64,000 nt of DNA, from contig JAUNOY010000011.1 in assembly GCA_030536995.1 (NCBI GenBank), forward strand, positions 1-64,000. Direction: 5' to 3'. Each line of letters starts with the position of its first letter. Within the stretch, counting starts at the first letter, position 1. Below are positions 44,246 through 53,849 of the stretch, piece by piece. This DNA is from Eubacteriales bacterium (GTDB lineage: Bacteria; Bacillota; Clostridia; Lachnospirales; Lachnospiraceae). Position numbers and translations under genes: made by a program. Under the pieces are notes generated by a model, which worked only from the letters and a program-made list of their open reading frames with translations, was not told the origin of the DNA and searched no databases.

Positions 44246-46198
44246 ATGATAGAAAAAATGAAATTCCTGAGCATTACCGGGCCGAAAGCTGACATTGACA
44301 GGGTGGTAAACACTTACCTGTCCAGATATGAAATTCATCTGGAAAACGCCCTCTCAGAGCTGACCACAGTAACGCATCTGGCCCCGTTCATGGAAATCAA
44401 TCCTTACAAGGAAGTCCTCAGCACTGTAAATAATCTCTGCGAGGAGCTTGAATATCAGGAGCCTGATTCCAAACAGCTTCCTGATATCGAAGACGCCCTT
44501 TCCTTTGTCCGCGCGATTGATACCGAACTGAAAACGCTCGAGAAAAAAAATTCCGAACTGGAAGGAAAGCAGACTTCCGTAGAAGAATCTCTGCGTATCC
44601 TTCGCCCATTCCGGAGCATAGACTATGACCTTTCTTCTATTCTCCATTTTCAGTTCGTCCATTATCATTTCGGACGTATTGAAAAAATATATTTCCAGAA
44701 ATTCGAAAAATATATTTACGACAATCTGGATACCATTTTTGTCAAATGCGACGAGGACGAACAGTATATTTGGGGTATTTATTTCATGCCAAAAACTGTG
44801 ACGGCAAAAGTAAATGCAGCCTTTTCCTCCATGCATTTCGAAAATGTTTTTGTTCCTGATGTCTATGACGGAACTGCAAAAGAATCATTTGAAAATCTCT
44901 GCAAAGAACAGGATGCACTTTCACAGTCACTTGCTCAGAACAAAAAAGCACGCGCAGATCTTCTGCAGAAAAATGCAGAAAAACTTTACAAAACACGCGC
45001 CTGCATCTCCGGTTTCTCCAGAAACTTCGATGTACGACGCCTTGCAGCCTGCACAGGAACAGGCAAAGACCCGTCCAAAGCATTCTATATTCTCTGCGGA
45101 TGGATGGGCGAGAAAGACGCTCTGGCTTTTCAGGATGATATTCGAAACGATTCTAATGTTTACTGCATTATTGACGGAGAGGATGAAGATGCACCAAAAC
45201 CGGATGAACACCTCCAGCCTCCTACCAGACTGAAAAACCCGAAACTTTTCAAACCTTTTGAGATGTATATAAAGATGTACGGACTTCCCGCATACAACGA
45301 GATGGATCCTACCTGGTTTGTAGCTTTGACTTACTCCTTTATCTTCGGCGCCATGTTCGGAGATGTAGGGCAGGGACTTCTCCTTTTTATCGGCGGATTC
45401 CTTCTTTACAAATTTAAAAACATCACCCTTGCAGGCATTATCAGCTGTGCCGGAGTATTCTCCACTTTCTTCGGGTTTATGTTCGGAAGCATCTTCGGAT
45501 TTGAAGATATTCTTCCTGCCCTGTGGCTGCGTCCGATGAACAGTATGACTACTATTCCGTTTATCGGCAAACTGAACACCGTATTCATTATCGCCATCGG
45601 TTTTGGTATGTGTATCATTCTTTTATGTATGGTCTTCAATATTATCAACGCCTGCAGATCCGGCGATAAAGAAAAAATCTGGTTTGATACAAACGCTGCA
45701 GCAGGTCTTGTATTTTATGGTTCCGCAGTTGCAGTGATCGCACTTCTCCTGACAGGACATACTATTCCGGGCGGCGCAATCCTGTTTCTGATGTTTGGTG
45801 TGCCACTCCTTCTGATTTTCTTCAAAGAGCCTCTTACAGCTCTTGTAGAAAAGAAAGCCGAGGTTATGCCGAAACAGAAGGGAATGTTCCTTGTTCAGGG
45901 TATTTTTGAAATGTTTGAAGTCCTTTTAAGCTATTTTTCCAACACCCTTTCCTTCGTGCGTATCGGCGCTTTTGCAGTCAGCCACGCAGCCATGATGGAG
46001 GTTGTTCTTATGCTCGCAGGCGTAGAAAACGGAAATCCGAACTGGATTATTGTCGTCCTCGGAAACCTTTTCGTCTGCGGAATGGAAGGTCTGATTGTCG
46101 GTATCCAGGTACTTCGTCTGGAATATTACGAAATTTTCAGCCGTTTCTACAAAGGTACCGGACGTAAATTTGAGCCATTTTGCTCAAAAAAAGCCTGA
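44246..46198 (+). CDS. ntpI: V-type ATP synthase subunit I
   Basis: A 650-residue stator/ion-channel subunit. A soluble N-terminal half (1-345) with coiled coils is followed by about eight transmembrane helices (about 360-630). YSFIFGAMFGDVGQGL and the channel helix with NTLSFVRIGAFAVSHAAMM contain the conserved Arg thought to face the rotor carboxylates. Length is normal. Confidence 0.94.
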   Translation: MIEKMKFLSITGPKADIDRVVNTYLSRYEIHLENALSELTTVTHLAPFMEINPYKEVLSTVNNLCEELEYQEPDSKQLPDIEDALSFVRAIDTELKTLEKKNSELEGKQTSVEESLRILRPFRSIDYDLSSILHFQFVHYHFGRIEKIYFQKFEKYIYDNLDTIFVKCDEDEQYIWGIYFMPKTVTAKVNAAFSSMHFENVFVPDVYDGTAKESFENLCKEQDALSQSLAQNKKARADLLQKNAEKLYKTRACISGFSRNFDVRRLAACTGTGKDPSKAFYILCGWMGEKDALAFQDDIRNDSNVYCIIDGEDEDAPKPDEHLQPPTRLKNPKLFKPFEMYIKMYGLPAYNEMDPTWFVALTYSFIFGAMFGDVGQGLLLFIGGFLLYKFKNITLAGIISCAGVFSTFFGFMFGSIFGFEDILPALWLRPMNSMTTIPFIGKLNTVFIIAIGFGMCIILLCMVFNIINACRSGDKEKIWFDTNAAAGLVFYGSAVAVIALLLTGHTIPGGAILFLMFGVPLLLIFFKEPLTALVEKKAEVMPKQKGMFLVQGIFEMFEVLLSYFSNTLSFVRIGAFAVSHAAMMEVVLMLAGVENGNPNWIIVVLGNLFVCGMEGLIVGIQVLRLEYYEIFSRFYKGTGRKFEPFCSKKA

Positions 46199-46231
46199 TT
46201 ATACTAAATTAAATTAGAGGAGATTATTATT

Positions 46232-46663
46232 ATGACAACTTTAACTCAGATTGTATTAGCAGCAGCACTTATTCTCAGCATTATTGTTCCTTTCGGTTAC
46301 TATTTCATCGGCGAAAAAAATCGAGGCAGATATAAAACCACTATTGGACTGAACGCATTCTTCTTCTTTGGAACCATGCTTATCGCCGTTGCCGTAATGT
46401 TCGCAGGAAGCACTTCTGTACAGGCTTCAGCTAACGCAGGTGCCGGTCTTGCAACAGGTATGGGTTATCTTGCAGCAGCTCTCGTAACAGGTCTTTCCTG
46501 TATCGGTGGTGGTATTGCCGTTGCCAGTGCGGCAAGTGCAGCTCTTGGCGCAATCAGCGAAGATCAGAGCATTCTTGGTAAATCCCTGATTTTCGTAGGT
46601 CTTGCCGAAGGTGTTGCCCTTTACGGACTTATTATTTCCTTCATGATCTTAGGACAGTTATAA
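46232..46663 (+). CDS. ntpK: V-type ATP synthase subunit K (membrane rotor)
   Basis: A 143-residue membrane protein with four helices. The C-terminal pair (about 74-140) carries the ion-binding Glu126 in GLAEGVALYG and glycine-rich helix packing (CIGGGIAVASAASAALG). The N-terminal pair lacks a carboxylate. The Na+-ligand Gln pattern known from Enterococcus NtpK is not evident in helix 3, so the coupling ion cannot be decided here. GGAG precedes the ATG. Confidence 0.92.
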   Translation: MTTLTQIVLAAALILSIIVPFGYYFIGEKNRGRYKTTIGLNAFFFFGTMLIAVAVMFAGSTSVQASANAGAGLATGMGYLAAALVTGLSCIGGGIAVASAASAALGAISEDQSILGKSLIFVGLAEGVALYGLIISFMILGQL

Positions 46664-46664
46664 G

Positions 46665-46973
46665 ATGCAGATGTTTTTAATCAGCGACAATATCGATACC
46701 TATACAGGAATGAGACTGGCAGGTGTAGAGGGCGTTGTAGTACATGAAAGGGCAGAGCTTAAAGAAGCTCTTGAAAAAACCATCGCCAACAAGGAAATCG
46801 GAATTATTCTTCTTACCGAAAAATTCGGAAGAGAATTTCCGGAAATCATTGACGATGTAAAGCTCAACCATAAAAAACCTCTGATCATCGAAATTCCTGA
46901 CAGGCATGGTACCGGCCGCAGACCGGATTTTATCACTTCATACGTGAACGAAGCAATCGGACTAAAATTATAG
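46665..46973 (+). CDS. ntpG: V-type ATP synthase subunit F
   Basis: A 102-residue subunit of the central stalk, with a Rossmann-like fold: MFLISDNIDTYTGMRLAGVE, then GIILLTEKFGREFPEII and PLIIEIPDRHGT. It begins one base after the subunit K stop. Confidence 0.92.
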   Translation: MQMFLISDNIDTYTGMRLAGVEGVVVHERAELKEALEKTIANKEIGIILLTEKFGREFPEIIDDVKLNHKKPLIIEIPDRHGTGRRPDFITSYVNEAIGLKL

Positions 46974-46985
46974 GCAGGTGAGCAT

Positions 46986-47567
46986 ATGACATTAGATGAA
47001 AAACTGCAGCATTTTTATACTGTTTCCGTAGACGAGGCACATGCAGAGGCTTACAAAGATATCGAAGCCCACAAAAAAAGTCTCGATAAAATGCTGAAAG
47101 AACATAAAGAATCCAGCATGGAAAATGCTGAAAAGCAGGTAAAAGCAGAAACTGTAAACGCAAAGCGTGAAATCAACAAAGCGCTTTCCTCCAGACAGCT
47201 TACCATCAAACGCGACCTTACCAGAAAACAAAACGCCTTAAAAGATAAACTCTTTGCAGATGTAAAAAAGCGTCTTGAGCAGTTTTCTTCCACTCCTGAA
47301 TATGAGGATTATCTCTTCAAAAAAATTGAAGAGGCCAGAGTCTTTGCCGGGAAAGACAGAATTTTCATTTATCTCTCCCCTGAGGACAGTGCCCTTCTCC
47401 AGAATCTGTCGCAGCGTACAGGACTTCCTTTAGAACTTTCACAGGATTCTTTTCAAGGCGGTATACGCGCTATGATTCCGGACAAAAACATTCTTATCGA
47501 TCATTCTTTCCTTGGAAATTATGAGACGGTATACAAAGAATTCAAATTCGACGGAGGACTGAAGTAA
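46986..47567 (+). CDS. ntpE: V-type ATP synthase subunit E
   Basis: A 193-residue peripheral-stalk subunit: a long N-terminal charged helix (about 1-110) followed by an alpha/beta head that binds A/B (GLPLELSQDSFQGGIRAMIP). Its stop overlaps the start of subunit A (TAATG), so translation is coupled. Confidence 0.9.
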   Translation: MTLDEKLQHFYTVSVDEAHAEAYKDIEAHKKSLDKMLKEHKESSMENAEKQVKAETVNAKREINKALSSRQLTIKRDLTRKQNALKDKLFADVKKRLEQFSSTPEYEDYLFKKIEEARVFAGKDRIFIYLSPEDSALLQNLSQRTGLPLELSQDSFQGGIRAMIPDKNILIDHSFLGNYETVYKEFKFDGGLK

Positions 47568-49336
47568 TGGACAGAACAGGTATTATTTACGGAATCAACG
47601 GTCCTGTCATCTCTCTGAAGGATGACCCGGGATTCAAGATTTCCGAAATGGTTTATGTTGGTCCCGAAAAGCTTGTTGGCGAAGTCATAGGCTTAAAAAA
47701 AGGCATGACTACCGTTCAGGTTTTTGAGGAAACAACAGGTTTAAAACCGGGTGATACTGTCACAGGCACGGGAGATGCCATCTCCGTACTTTTAGGTCCC
47801 GGTATCATCCACAATATTTTTGACGGCATCCAGCGCCCTCTTGAAGAAATCGCCAAAAACTCAGGCAAATACATTTCAAGAGGTGTCAGCGTAGATTCCC
47901 TTGACACAGAAAAGAAATGGCATGTACATCTTACCGTAAAAGAAGGCGATCTGATTTCTGCCGGAACTATCATCGCAGAAACTCAGGAAACAAGCTCCAT
48001 CCTTCATAAATCCATGGTTCCTCCCAACATACCGGAAGGCACTGTTACAAAAGTGGCTCCAGACGGAGATTACACGATTCTGGAACCAATTGTCACTCTT
48101 ACTCTTGCAGACGGAACTACGAAAGAGCTGGCTCTCGCCCAGAAATGGCCAATCCGTGTACCGCGCCCTACTTATAAGCGTTTTCCGGCAAGCGTTCCCC
48201 TTGTAACAGGTCAGCGTATCCTTGATACTCTTTTCCCAATTGCAAAGGGCGGTACAGCTGCTATCCCGGGAGGTTTCGGAACAGGAAAAACAATGACACA
48301 GCATCAGATTGCCAAATGGTCTGACGCAGATATCATTATCTACATCGGCTGCGGTGAGCGCGGAAACGAAATGACACAGGTTCTTGAAGATTTCAGCAAA
48401 CTGATCGACCCAAAATCAGGAAATCTTATGATGGACAGAACTACCCTGATCGCCAATACTTCAAATATGCCTGTAGCAGCTCGAGAAGCTTCTATTTATA
48501 CAGGCGTCACTCTGGCGGAATACTACCGCGATATGGGTTACGATGTCGCTATTATGGCTGACTCTACCTCCCGTTGGGCAGAGGCTCTGCGTGAGCTTTC
48601 CGGACGTCTGGAGGAAATGCCTGCGGAAGAAGGTTTCCCTGCTTATCTGGCATCCAAGCTTTCTGCCTTTTATGAGCGCGCAGGAATGATGCAGAACCTA
48701 AACGGTTCTGAGGGCTCTGTCTCTATCATAGGAGCTGTTTCTCCTCAGGGAGGCGACTTCTCAGAGCCTGTTACACAGAACACCAAACGTTTTGTCCGCT
48801 GCTTCTGGGGACTGGACAAATCTCTTGCCTATGCCCGTCACTTCCCGGCAATCCACTGGCTGACCAGCTACAGTGAATATCTGGAAGATCTGACACCGTG
48901 GTACAGAGAACACGTTTCCCCGAAGTTCACCACAGACAGAAACCAGCTTGTAGCAATCCTCAATCAGGAAAGCTCTCTTATGGAAATCGTAAAACTTATC
49001 GGAAGCGACGTTCTTCCGGATGACCAGAAACTGACCCTGGAAATCGCAAGAGTCATTCGACTGGGCTTCTTACAGCAGAATGCCTTTCATAAAGACGATA
49101 CCTGTGTACCAATGGAAAAACAGTTCCTTATGATGGAGACGATCCTTTATCTCTACGAGAAGTGTCTCTCCCTCATCAACCGCGGTATGCCGGTCTCTGT
49201 ATTAAAAGAAGACAATATTTTTGAACGTATCATTTCCATTAAATATGATGTTCCCAACGCACAGCCGGAATTATTCCAGAAGTACAAAGAGGACATCGAC
49301 ACCTTTTATGAAAACGTATTAAAGAAAAACGGCTGA
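47567..49336 (+). CDS. ntpA: V-type ATP synthase catalytic subunit A
   Basis: A 589-residue catalytic subunit. Walker A GGFGTGKT is at 235-242, the Glu-containing GCGERGNEM follows, and [11 protein letters not shown] is conserved. The bulge domain insertion typical of V/A-type A subunits (about 110-200) is present. Length is normal. Confidence 0.97.
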   Translation: MDRTGIIYGINGPVISLKDDPGFKISEMVYVGPEKLVGEVIGLKKGMTTVQVFEETTGLKPGDTVTGTGDAISVLLGPGIIHNIFDGIQRPLEEIAKNSGKYISRGVSVDSLDTEKKWHVHLTVKEGDLISAGTIIAETQETSSILHKSMVPPNIPEGTVTKVAPDGDYTILEPIVTLTLADGTTKELALAQKWPIRVPRPTYKRFPASVPLVTGQRILDTLFPIAKGGTAAIPGGFGTGKTMTQHQIAKWSDADIIIYIGCGERGNEMTQVLEDFSKLIDPKSGNLMMDRTTLIANTSNMPVAAREASIYTGVTLAEYYRDMGYDVAIMADSTSRWAEALRELSGRLEEMPAEEGFPAYLASKLSAFYERAGMMQNLNGSEGSVSIIGAVSPQGGDFSEPVTQNTKRFVRCFWGLDKSLAYARHFPAIHWLTSYSEYLEDLTPWYREHVSPKFTTDRNQLVAILNQESSLMEIVKLIGSDVLPDDQKLTLEIARVIRLGFLQQNAFHKDDTCVPMEKQFLMMETILYLYEKCLSLINRGMPVSVLKEDNIFERIISIKYDVPNAQPELFQKYKEDIDTFYENVLKKNG

Positions 49337-49352
49337 CAGGAGGTTTTCGTTT

Positions 49353-50738
49353 ATGGCAATTGAATATTTAGGTTTAAGTGAAATAAACGGCCCTCTGGTC
49401 GTTCTGGAGGGGGTTAAAAATGCCTCCTTTGAAGAAATCGTGGAATTCCACATGGACGACGGAACACAGAAAATCGGCCGTATTATCGAAATTTATGAGG
49501 ACAAGGCAGTCATTCAGGTATTTGAAGGAACCGACAGCATGTCCTTAAGCAATACCCACACACGACTTACCGGACACCCGATGGAAATCGGTCTTTCACC
49601 GGAAATTCTGGGTCGTACCTTCAACGGTATCGGGCAGCCCATCGACGGTCTGGGAGATATTTCTCCCGAAGTAAGCATTAATATCAACGGACTGCCGCTG
49701 AATCCGGTAACCCGTGAATATCCGCGAAACTATATTAATACAGGTATTTCCGCCATCGATGGTCTGACTACTCTAATCCGTGGTCAGAAACTGCCTATTT
49801 TCTCAGGAAACGGTCTTCCTCATGACAAGTTGGCTGCACAGATTGTACAGCAGGCATCTCTGGGCGAAGGTACCGACGAGAACTTCGCCATTGTTTTTGC
49901 AGCAATGGGCGTAAAATATGATGTTGCGGAATTTTTCCGCCGTACTTTTGAGGAAAGCGGTGCCTCTGACCATGTTGTCATGTTCATGAATCTTGCCAAC
50001 GATCCGGTTGTAGAGCGTCTCCTCACCCCAAAGATTGCTCTGACTGCTGCAGAATACCTTGCCTTTGAAAAAGATATGCACATCCTTGTTATTCTGACTG
50101 ATATGACCTCTTACTGCGAGGCCATGCGAGAGGTTTCCTCTTCAAAGGGTGAAATTCCTTCCAGAAAGGGTTATCCGGGATACCTTTACAGTGAGCTTGC
50201 CACTCTTTATGAGCGCGCAGGTATCGTAAGAGACGGAAAAGGTTCTGTTACGCAGATTCCGATTCTTACAATGCCCAACGATGACATTACCCACCCGATT
50301 CCTGACCTTACAGGCTACATTACCGAAGGTCAGATCGTTCTTGACCGTCAGCTTCACGGACAGGCAATCTATCCGCCGATCAATGTACTGCCATCCCTTT
50401 CCCGTCTTATGAAAGACGGTATCGGAGAAGGCTTTACAAGAGCCGATCATCAGGATGTGGCTAACCAGCTTTTCTCCTGCTACGCAAAGGTAGGCGATGC
50501 CCGCGCCCTTGCATCTGTTATCGGCGAGGATGAGCTTTCCCCTCTGGACAAAAAATATCTGGCATTTGGAAAAGCCTTTGAGGCAGAGTTTGTAGGTCAG
50601 ACAGAAACAGAAAACCGAAGCATCATCGAAACTCTGGACAAGGGTTGGGAACTTCTGGGGCTTCTTCCCCGTGAAGAGCTTGACAGAATTGACACTAAAG
50701 TTCTTGACCAGTATTATCACGAAACCGTTCGTCAGTAA
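49353..50738 (+). CDS. ntpB: V-type ATP synthase subunit B
   Basis: A 461-residue nucleotide-binding but non-catalytic subunit. It lacks the Walker A loop, having [14 protein letters not shown] in its place, as in the family. [15 protein letters not shown] and [11 protein letters not shown] are diagnostic. GGAGG precedes the ATG. Confidence 0.97.
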   Translation: MAIEYLGLSEINGPLVVLEGVKNASFEEIVEFHMDDGTQKIGRIIEIYEDKAVIQVFEGTDSMSLSNTHTRLTGHPMEIGLSPEILGRTFNGIGQPIDGLGDISPEVSININGLPLNPVTREYPRNYINTGISAIDGLTTLIRGQKLPIFSGNGLPHDKLAAQIVQQASLGEGTDENFAIVFAAMGVKYDVAEFFRRTFEESGASDHVVMFMNLANDPVVERLLTPKIALTAAEYLAFEKDMHILVILTDMTSYCEAMREVSSSKGEIPSRKGYPGYLYSELATLYERAGIVRDGKGSVTQIPILTMPNDDITHPIPDLTGYITEGQIVLDRQLHGQAIYPPINVLPSLSRLMKDGIGEGFTRADHQDVANQLFSCYAKVGDARALASVIGEDELSPLDKKYLAFGKAFEAEFVGQTETENRSIIETLDKGWELLGLLPREELDRIDTKVLDQYYHETVRQ

Positions 50739-50751
50739 GTGAGGTGATTTC

Positions 50752-51372
50752 ATGGATCCCAATACCTTTCCCACCAAGGGAAACCTCATTCTTGCAAAGA
50801 ATTCTTTGGCGCTTTCCAGACAGGGCTTCGAACTTATGGATAAGAAGAGAAACATTCTTATCCGCGAAATGATGGAACTTATTGATCAGGCAAAGGATAT
50901 TCAGACCCAGATTGACACCACTTTCCGTACTGCCTATGCCGCATTACAGAAAGCCAATATGGAGATTGGTATTGCCTTTGTGCAACAGATTGCCTGTACC
51001 GTCCCTGTGGAAAACTCCATCAGAATCAAAAGCCGAAGCGTTATGGGTACCGAAATCCCACTTGTGGAATACGACAAGACAAGCAACGTACCGACTTATG
51101 CCTACTACACCACAAGAATGTCTCTCGACGAGGCAAAGGCTGCCTTCGAAAAGGTAAAAGAGCTTTCCATTCGCCTTTCTATGGTGGAAAACGCAGCCAT
51201 CCGTCTTGCCACGAACATTAAAAAGACCCAAAAGCGCGCCAATGCCTTGAAAAATATCACGATTCCAAAATACGAAACACTTACCAGAGACATTCAAAAT
51301 GCTCTGGAGGAAAAAGAGCGTGAGGAATTCACAAGATTAAAAGTAATTAAGAGGATGAAACAAAAGGCTTAG
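50752..51372 (+). CDS. ntpD: V-type ATP synthase subunit D
   Basis: A 206-residue central-shaft subunit. The start PNTFPTKGNLILAKNSLALS and the closing long basic helix form the antiparallel coiled coil that turns inside the A3B3 head. It is the last gene of the operon; a terminator follows about 90 bp later. Confidence 0.94.
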   Translation: MDPNTFPTKGNLILAKNSLALSRQGFELMDKKRNILIREMMELIDQAKDIQTQIDTTFRTAYAALQKANMEIGIAFVQQIACTVPVENSIRIKSRSVMGTEIPLVEYDKTSNVPTYAYYTTRMSLDEAKAAFEKVKELSIRLSMVENAAIRLATNIKKTQKRANALKNITIPKYETLTRDIQNALEEKEREEFTRLKVIKRMKQKA

Positions 51373-51402
51373 CGGATAACACCATGTTATCCCTATCTCC
51401 TC

Positions 51403-51840
51403 TGTGGGTAACCGACTGTTATCCACAAAATCTTCCCCAAAATGTTTATAACTATTTAAAAAAAGAGAGCCCAGGAACTATATCCTGTGGTTCTCTTTTT
51501 TTCGACAACTAAATCCTGTATAATGGTGTCTGAACGCATGTTTATTTTTATATTTATCTGACTATTTATATTTATTTTATTAAATTTTGTCTTTCCGACA
51601 AAATATTATATGTTTTTTAGAAATTTAAAAAGTCAATAGATTTTTCATTTTTTCTGCCTGATTTTGTCGATTTATCATTTTGAACAAAACATCTGTTTCT
51701 TTTTTTATTATGTAAATCAAGTATTCCACACAACTTTCATGTGGATAATGTGGATAACTTTGTGTATAACTCTATTTATAGGGGTTTTACGGTTTTATAA
51801 TATGTGGAAAGAATCTGTATAACTTTATCCACAATCCACA
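51403..51840. promoter_or_regulatory. Cluster of DnaA boxes around AT-rich DNA
   Basis: Consensus DnaA boxes (TTATCCACA, or TTATACACA) occur at 51419-51427 (+), 51740-51748 (-), 51749-51757 (-), 51761-51769 (-) and 51825-51833 (+). A one-mismatch box lies at 51403-51411 (-), and degenerate copies at 51722 and 51832. Two boxes are directly abutted. Between 51500 and 51720 the DNA is almost all A/T. This looks like a DnaA-binding locus. No dnaA or dnaN gene is in the window, and flanking genes converge, so it is not a standard oriC. Confidence 0.65.
51463..51502 (+). terminator. V-ATPase operon terminator
   Basis: AAGAGAGCC-AGGA paired with CCT-GGTTCTCTT, followed by TTTTTTT. Confidence 0.88.
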
Positions 51841-51959
51841 CAAGATTAAAAACTTTGTGCATATTGCCAAATTCTTTCTTTTTTCGACATTCACCGTATC
51901 TTCTCCCTCTGCAAAAAGAAGCTTTCCTTCTGACGATTTCTTTATCTTTTCCGAAAGAA

Positions 51960-51991
51960 AAAAGCCCGTACCATCTTATGGTACAGACTTT
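51960..51991 (-). terminator. Terminator after the NlpC/P60 gene
   Basis: Leftward AAAGTC-GTACCAT-aag-ATGGTAC-GGCTTT followed by T-rich DNA, 20 bp past the stop at 52011. Confidence 0.85.
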
Positions 51992-52010
51992 CTTCTTTCC
52001 GATTTTATAT

Positions 52011-52619
52011 TTATTTGATATAACTTCCGACTCCAACAGGCTCTCTGTAATTATAATCCGAAATTTTGATTCCTGTTGCAGAGGTACTTGCATGAATAAT
52101 TTTTTCATCTCCGATATAAAGCGCCACATGGTCGATTCCGTAATCACCGTAGAACAAAAGGTCTCCGGGTTCAATCTCATCTACGGATTTCTGGTCGGAT
52201 GACTCAAACTGAGCAGCCGCTACTCTCGGAAGCTCATAACCGAATTCTTTGAATACGGACATTACAAATCCGGAGCAGTCCGCACCGTTTGTAAGACTTG
52301 TTCCGCCGTATACATAAGGATTTCCCTCAAACTGTAAGGCAAATTCTACAAGCTCTTCCCTTTTATCTTCCAGCTCCTTTGCCTTCGCAGCCTCTTTTTC
52401 TCTTGCTTTTTCCTCTGCAGCCTGATCTTTCTTCTGGCGAAGTTCCTCGATAGCAGCATGGTCTGTAAACTGCTCTGTATTCTCTGTACTCTCTGCATTC
52501 TCTTCCTTATCTGTTTCTGATACAAAAACAACCTCGGGCGCAGCCATAACTGTTACGCCCTGTATGCCAGTGGAAGCAATTGCCAGTGTCAGTAAAATTG
52601 CTTTCATTTTATTTCTCAT
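52011..52619 (-). CDS. Secreted NlpC/P60 cell-wall hydrolase
   Basis: A 202-residue exported peptidase. A signal peptide (about 1-27, ending VMAA) is followed by an acidic stretch, a charged coiled coil (about 55-92), then the NlpC/P60 domain. The catalytic Cys115 lies in ADCSGFV, with His164 in IDHVALYIGD and His176 as third polar residue. It would cut peptide bonds in peptidoglycan stems, in cell separation or turnover. It is monocistronic. Confidence 0.92.
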   Translation of the reverse strand: MRNKMKAILLTLAIASTGIQGVTVMAAPEVVFVSETDKEENAESTENTEQFTDHAAIEELRQKKDQAAEEKAREKEAAKAKELEDKREELVEFALQFEGNPYVYGGTSLTNGADCSGFVMSVFKEFGYELPRVAAAQFESSDQKSVDEIEPGDLLFYGDYGIDHVALYIGDEKIIHASTSATGIKISDYNYREPVGVGSYIK

Positions 52620-52745
52620 AATATCTACACTCCTTGTTTTTGTGAATCTTATTTTTGATTCTTTTCCAAGTTTATTTGTTACATAATAATTACATTTATT
52701 AAAACTTTGTGTAGATTATCACAGAGATTTTTATTTGTCAAATTA

Positions 52746-52771
52746 AAAGCCCCCTGTCAGAAGGGGGCTTT
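52746..52771 (-). terminator. trxB terminator
   Basis: AAAGCCCCCT-gtcag-AAGGGGGCTTT with TTTTAATTT following leftward. Confidence 0.9.
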
Positions 52772-52817
52772 CTAATCACTTTGCACAAGGAATTTTTTTA
52801 CTTTCCTGTACTGATTT

Positions 52818-53762
52818 TTATTTTTCAACAATTTTCATAAGATATTCTTGTGCAGAATTCACAGCGTTTGCGCCGTCTGAAACTGCAGTAACCACCTGTC
52901 TGAGGGATTTCGTACGAATATCGCCTGCCGCAAAGATTCCGGGCACGTTTGTAATACCATCTTCACCCGCTATCATGTATCCGGCTTCGTCAAGAGCTAC
53001 TACATTTTGTAATTTTTCTGTATTCGGCGTAATTCCCACGGCAACAAAAACCCCATCTGTTTCCAGCAGAGTTTCCTCTCCTGTCTTTTTATTTTGAATG
53101 CGGATTCCTGTCACACGGTCATTTCCAACGATTTCAGAAACACCGCTGTCCCATACTGTTTCCACATTTTCACAGGCAAACAGATTCTCCTGAAGAATTT
53201 TATCTGCGCGAAGCTCTGCACGTCTGTGGATAAGATATACTTTTTTGCAGAAACGGGCAAGAATGATCGCATCTCCTACTGCCGTATTTCCGCCGCCTAC
53301 AACAGACACTGTTTTATCTCTGAAGAAAGCGCCGTCACAGGTTGCGCAGTAGGAAACTCCCATACCGCTGAATTCTTCCTCTCCCGGAACTCCCAGCTTC
53401 CTGTGTCCTGCGCCAAAAGCTGCAATCAGGGTTTTTGCATGATATTCGCTCTTATTTGTGCGAATAATGTTTTCTCTTTCGTTTTCTTCTGTTTCTATAT
53501 TTTCTATAGAAAGAACGCTCTCTCTTACCGGAGTCAACCCCAGTTTCTCTGCATGTTTTCCCATTGTCTCTCCGAGATCAAATCCAGTCAGCCCCGGAAG
53601 CCCCGGATAGTTGTCCACCTCTCCTGTATTGATAATCTGTCCTCCTGTGGCATACTGCTTATCAAGCCAGATTACATTAAGTCTTGCGCGCGCTGCATAG
53701 ATTGCCGCGCTGATTCCTGCAGGACCGGCTCCCAAAATCGCTATATCATATAATTCTGCCAT
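52818..53762 (-). CDS. trxB: Thioredoxin-disulfide reductase
   Basis: A 314-residue FAD/NADPH enzyme that reduces thioredoxin. FAD motif GAGPAG at 11-16, redox CATC at Cys139/Cys142, NADPH motif GGGNTA near 156, and the C-terminal FAAGDIRTKSLRQVVTA. Length is normal. No thioredoxin gene is adjacent. GGAGGA precedes the ATG. Confidence 0.95.
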   Translation of the reverse strand: MAELYDIAILGAGPAGISAAIYAARARLNVIWLDKQYATGGQIINTGEVDNYPGLPGLTGFDLGETMGKHAEKLGLTPVRESVLSIENIETEENERENIIRTNKSEYHAKTLIAAFGAGHRKLGVPGEEEFSGMGVSYCATCDGAFFRDKTVSVVGGGNTAVGDAIILARFCKKVYLIHRRAELRADKILQENLFACENVETVWDSGVSEIVGNDRVTGIRIQNKKTGEETLLETDGVFVAVGITPNTEKLQNVVALDEAGYMIAGEDGITNVPGIFAAGDIRTKSLRQVVTAVSDGANAVNSAQEYLMKIVEK

Positions 53763-53849
53763 TGTTCTTCCTCCGTAACTTTTTCACCATCATAGCATAG
53801 AATCTCCCGAAATCCAATAAAATAGTAGAAAACCCCGAAAGGTTTGTTT

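Noticed and set aside
51373-52010. Annotating this as the chromosomal oriC
   Set aside because: DnaA boxes are real, but dnaA, dnaN, rpmH and gyrase genes are absent and gene directions converge here. It is kept as a DnaA-box cluster only.
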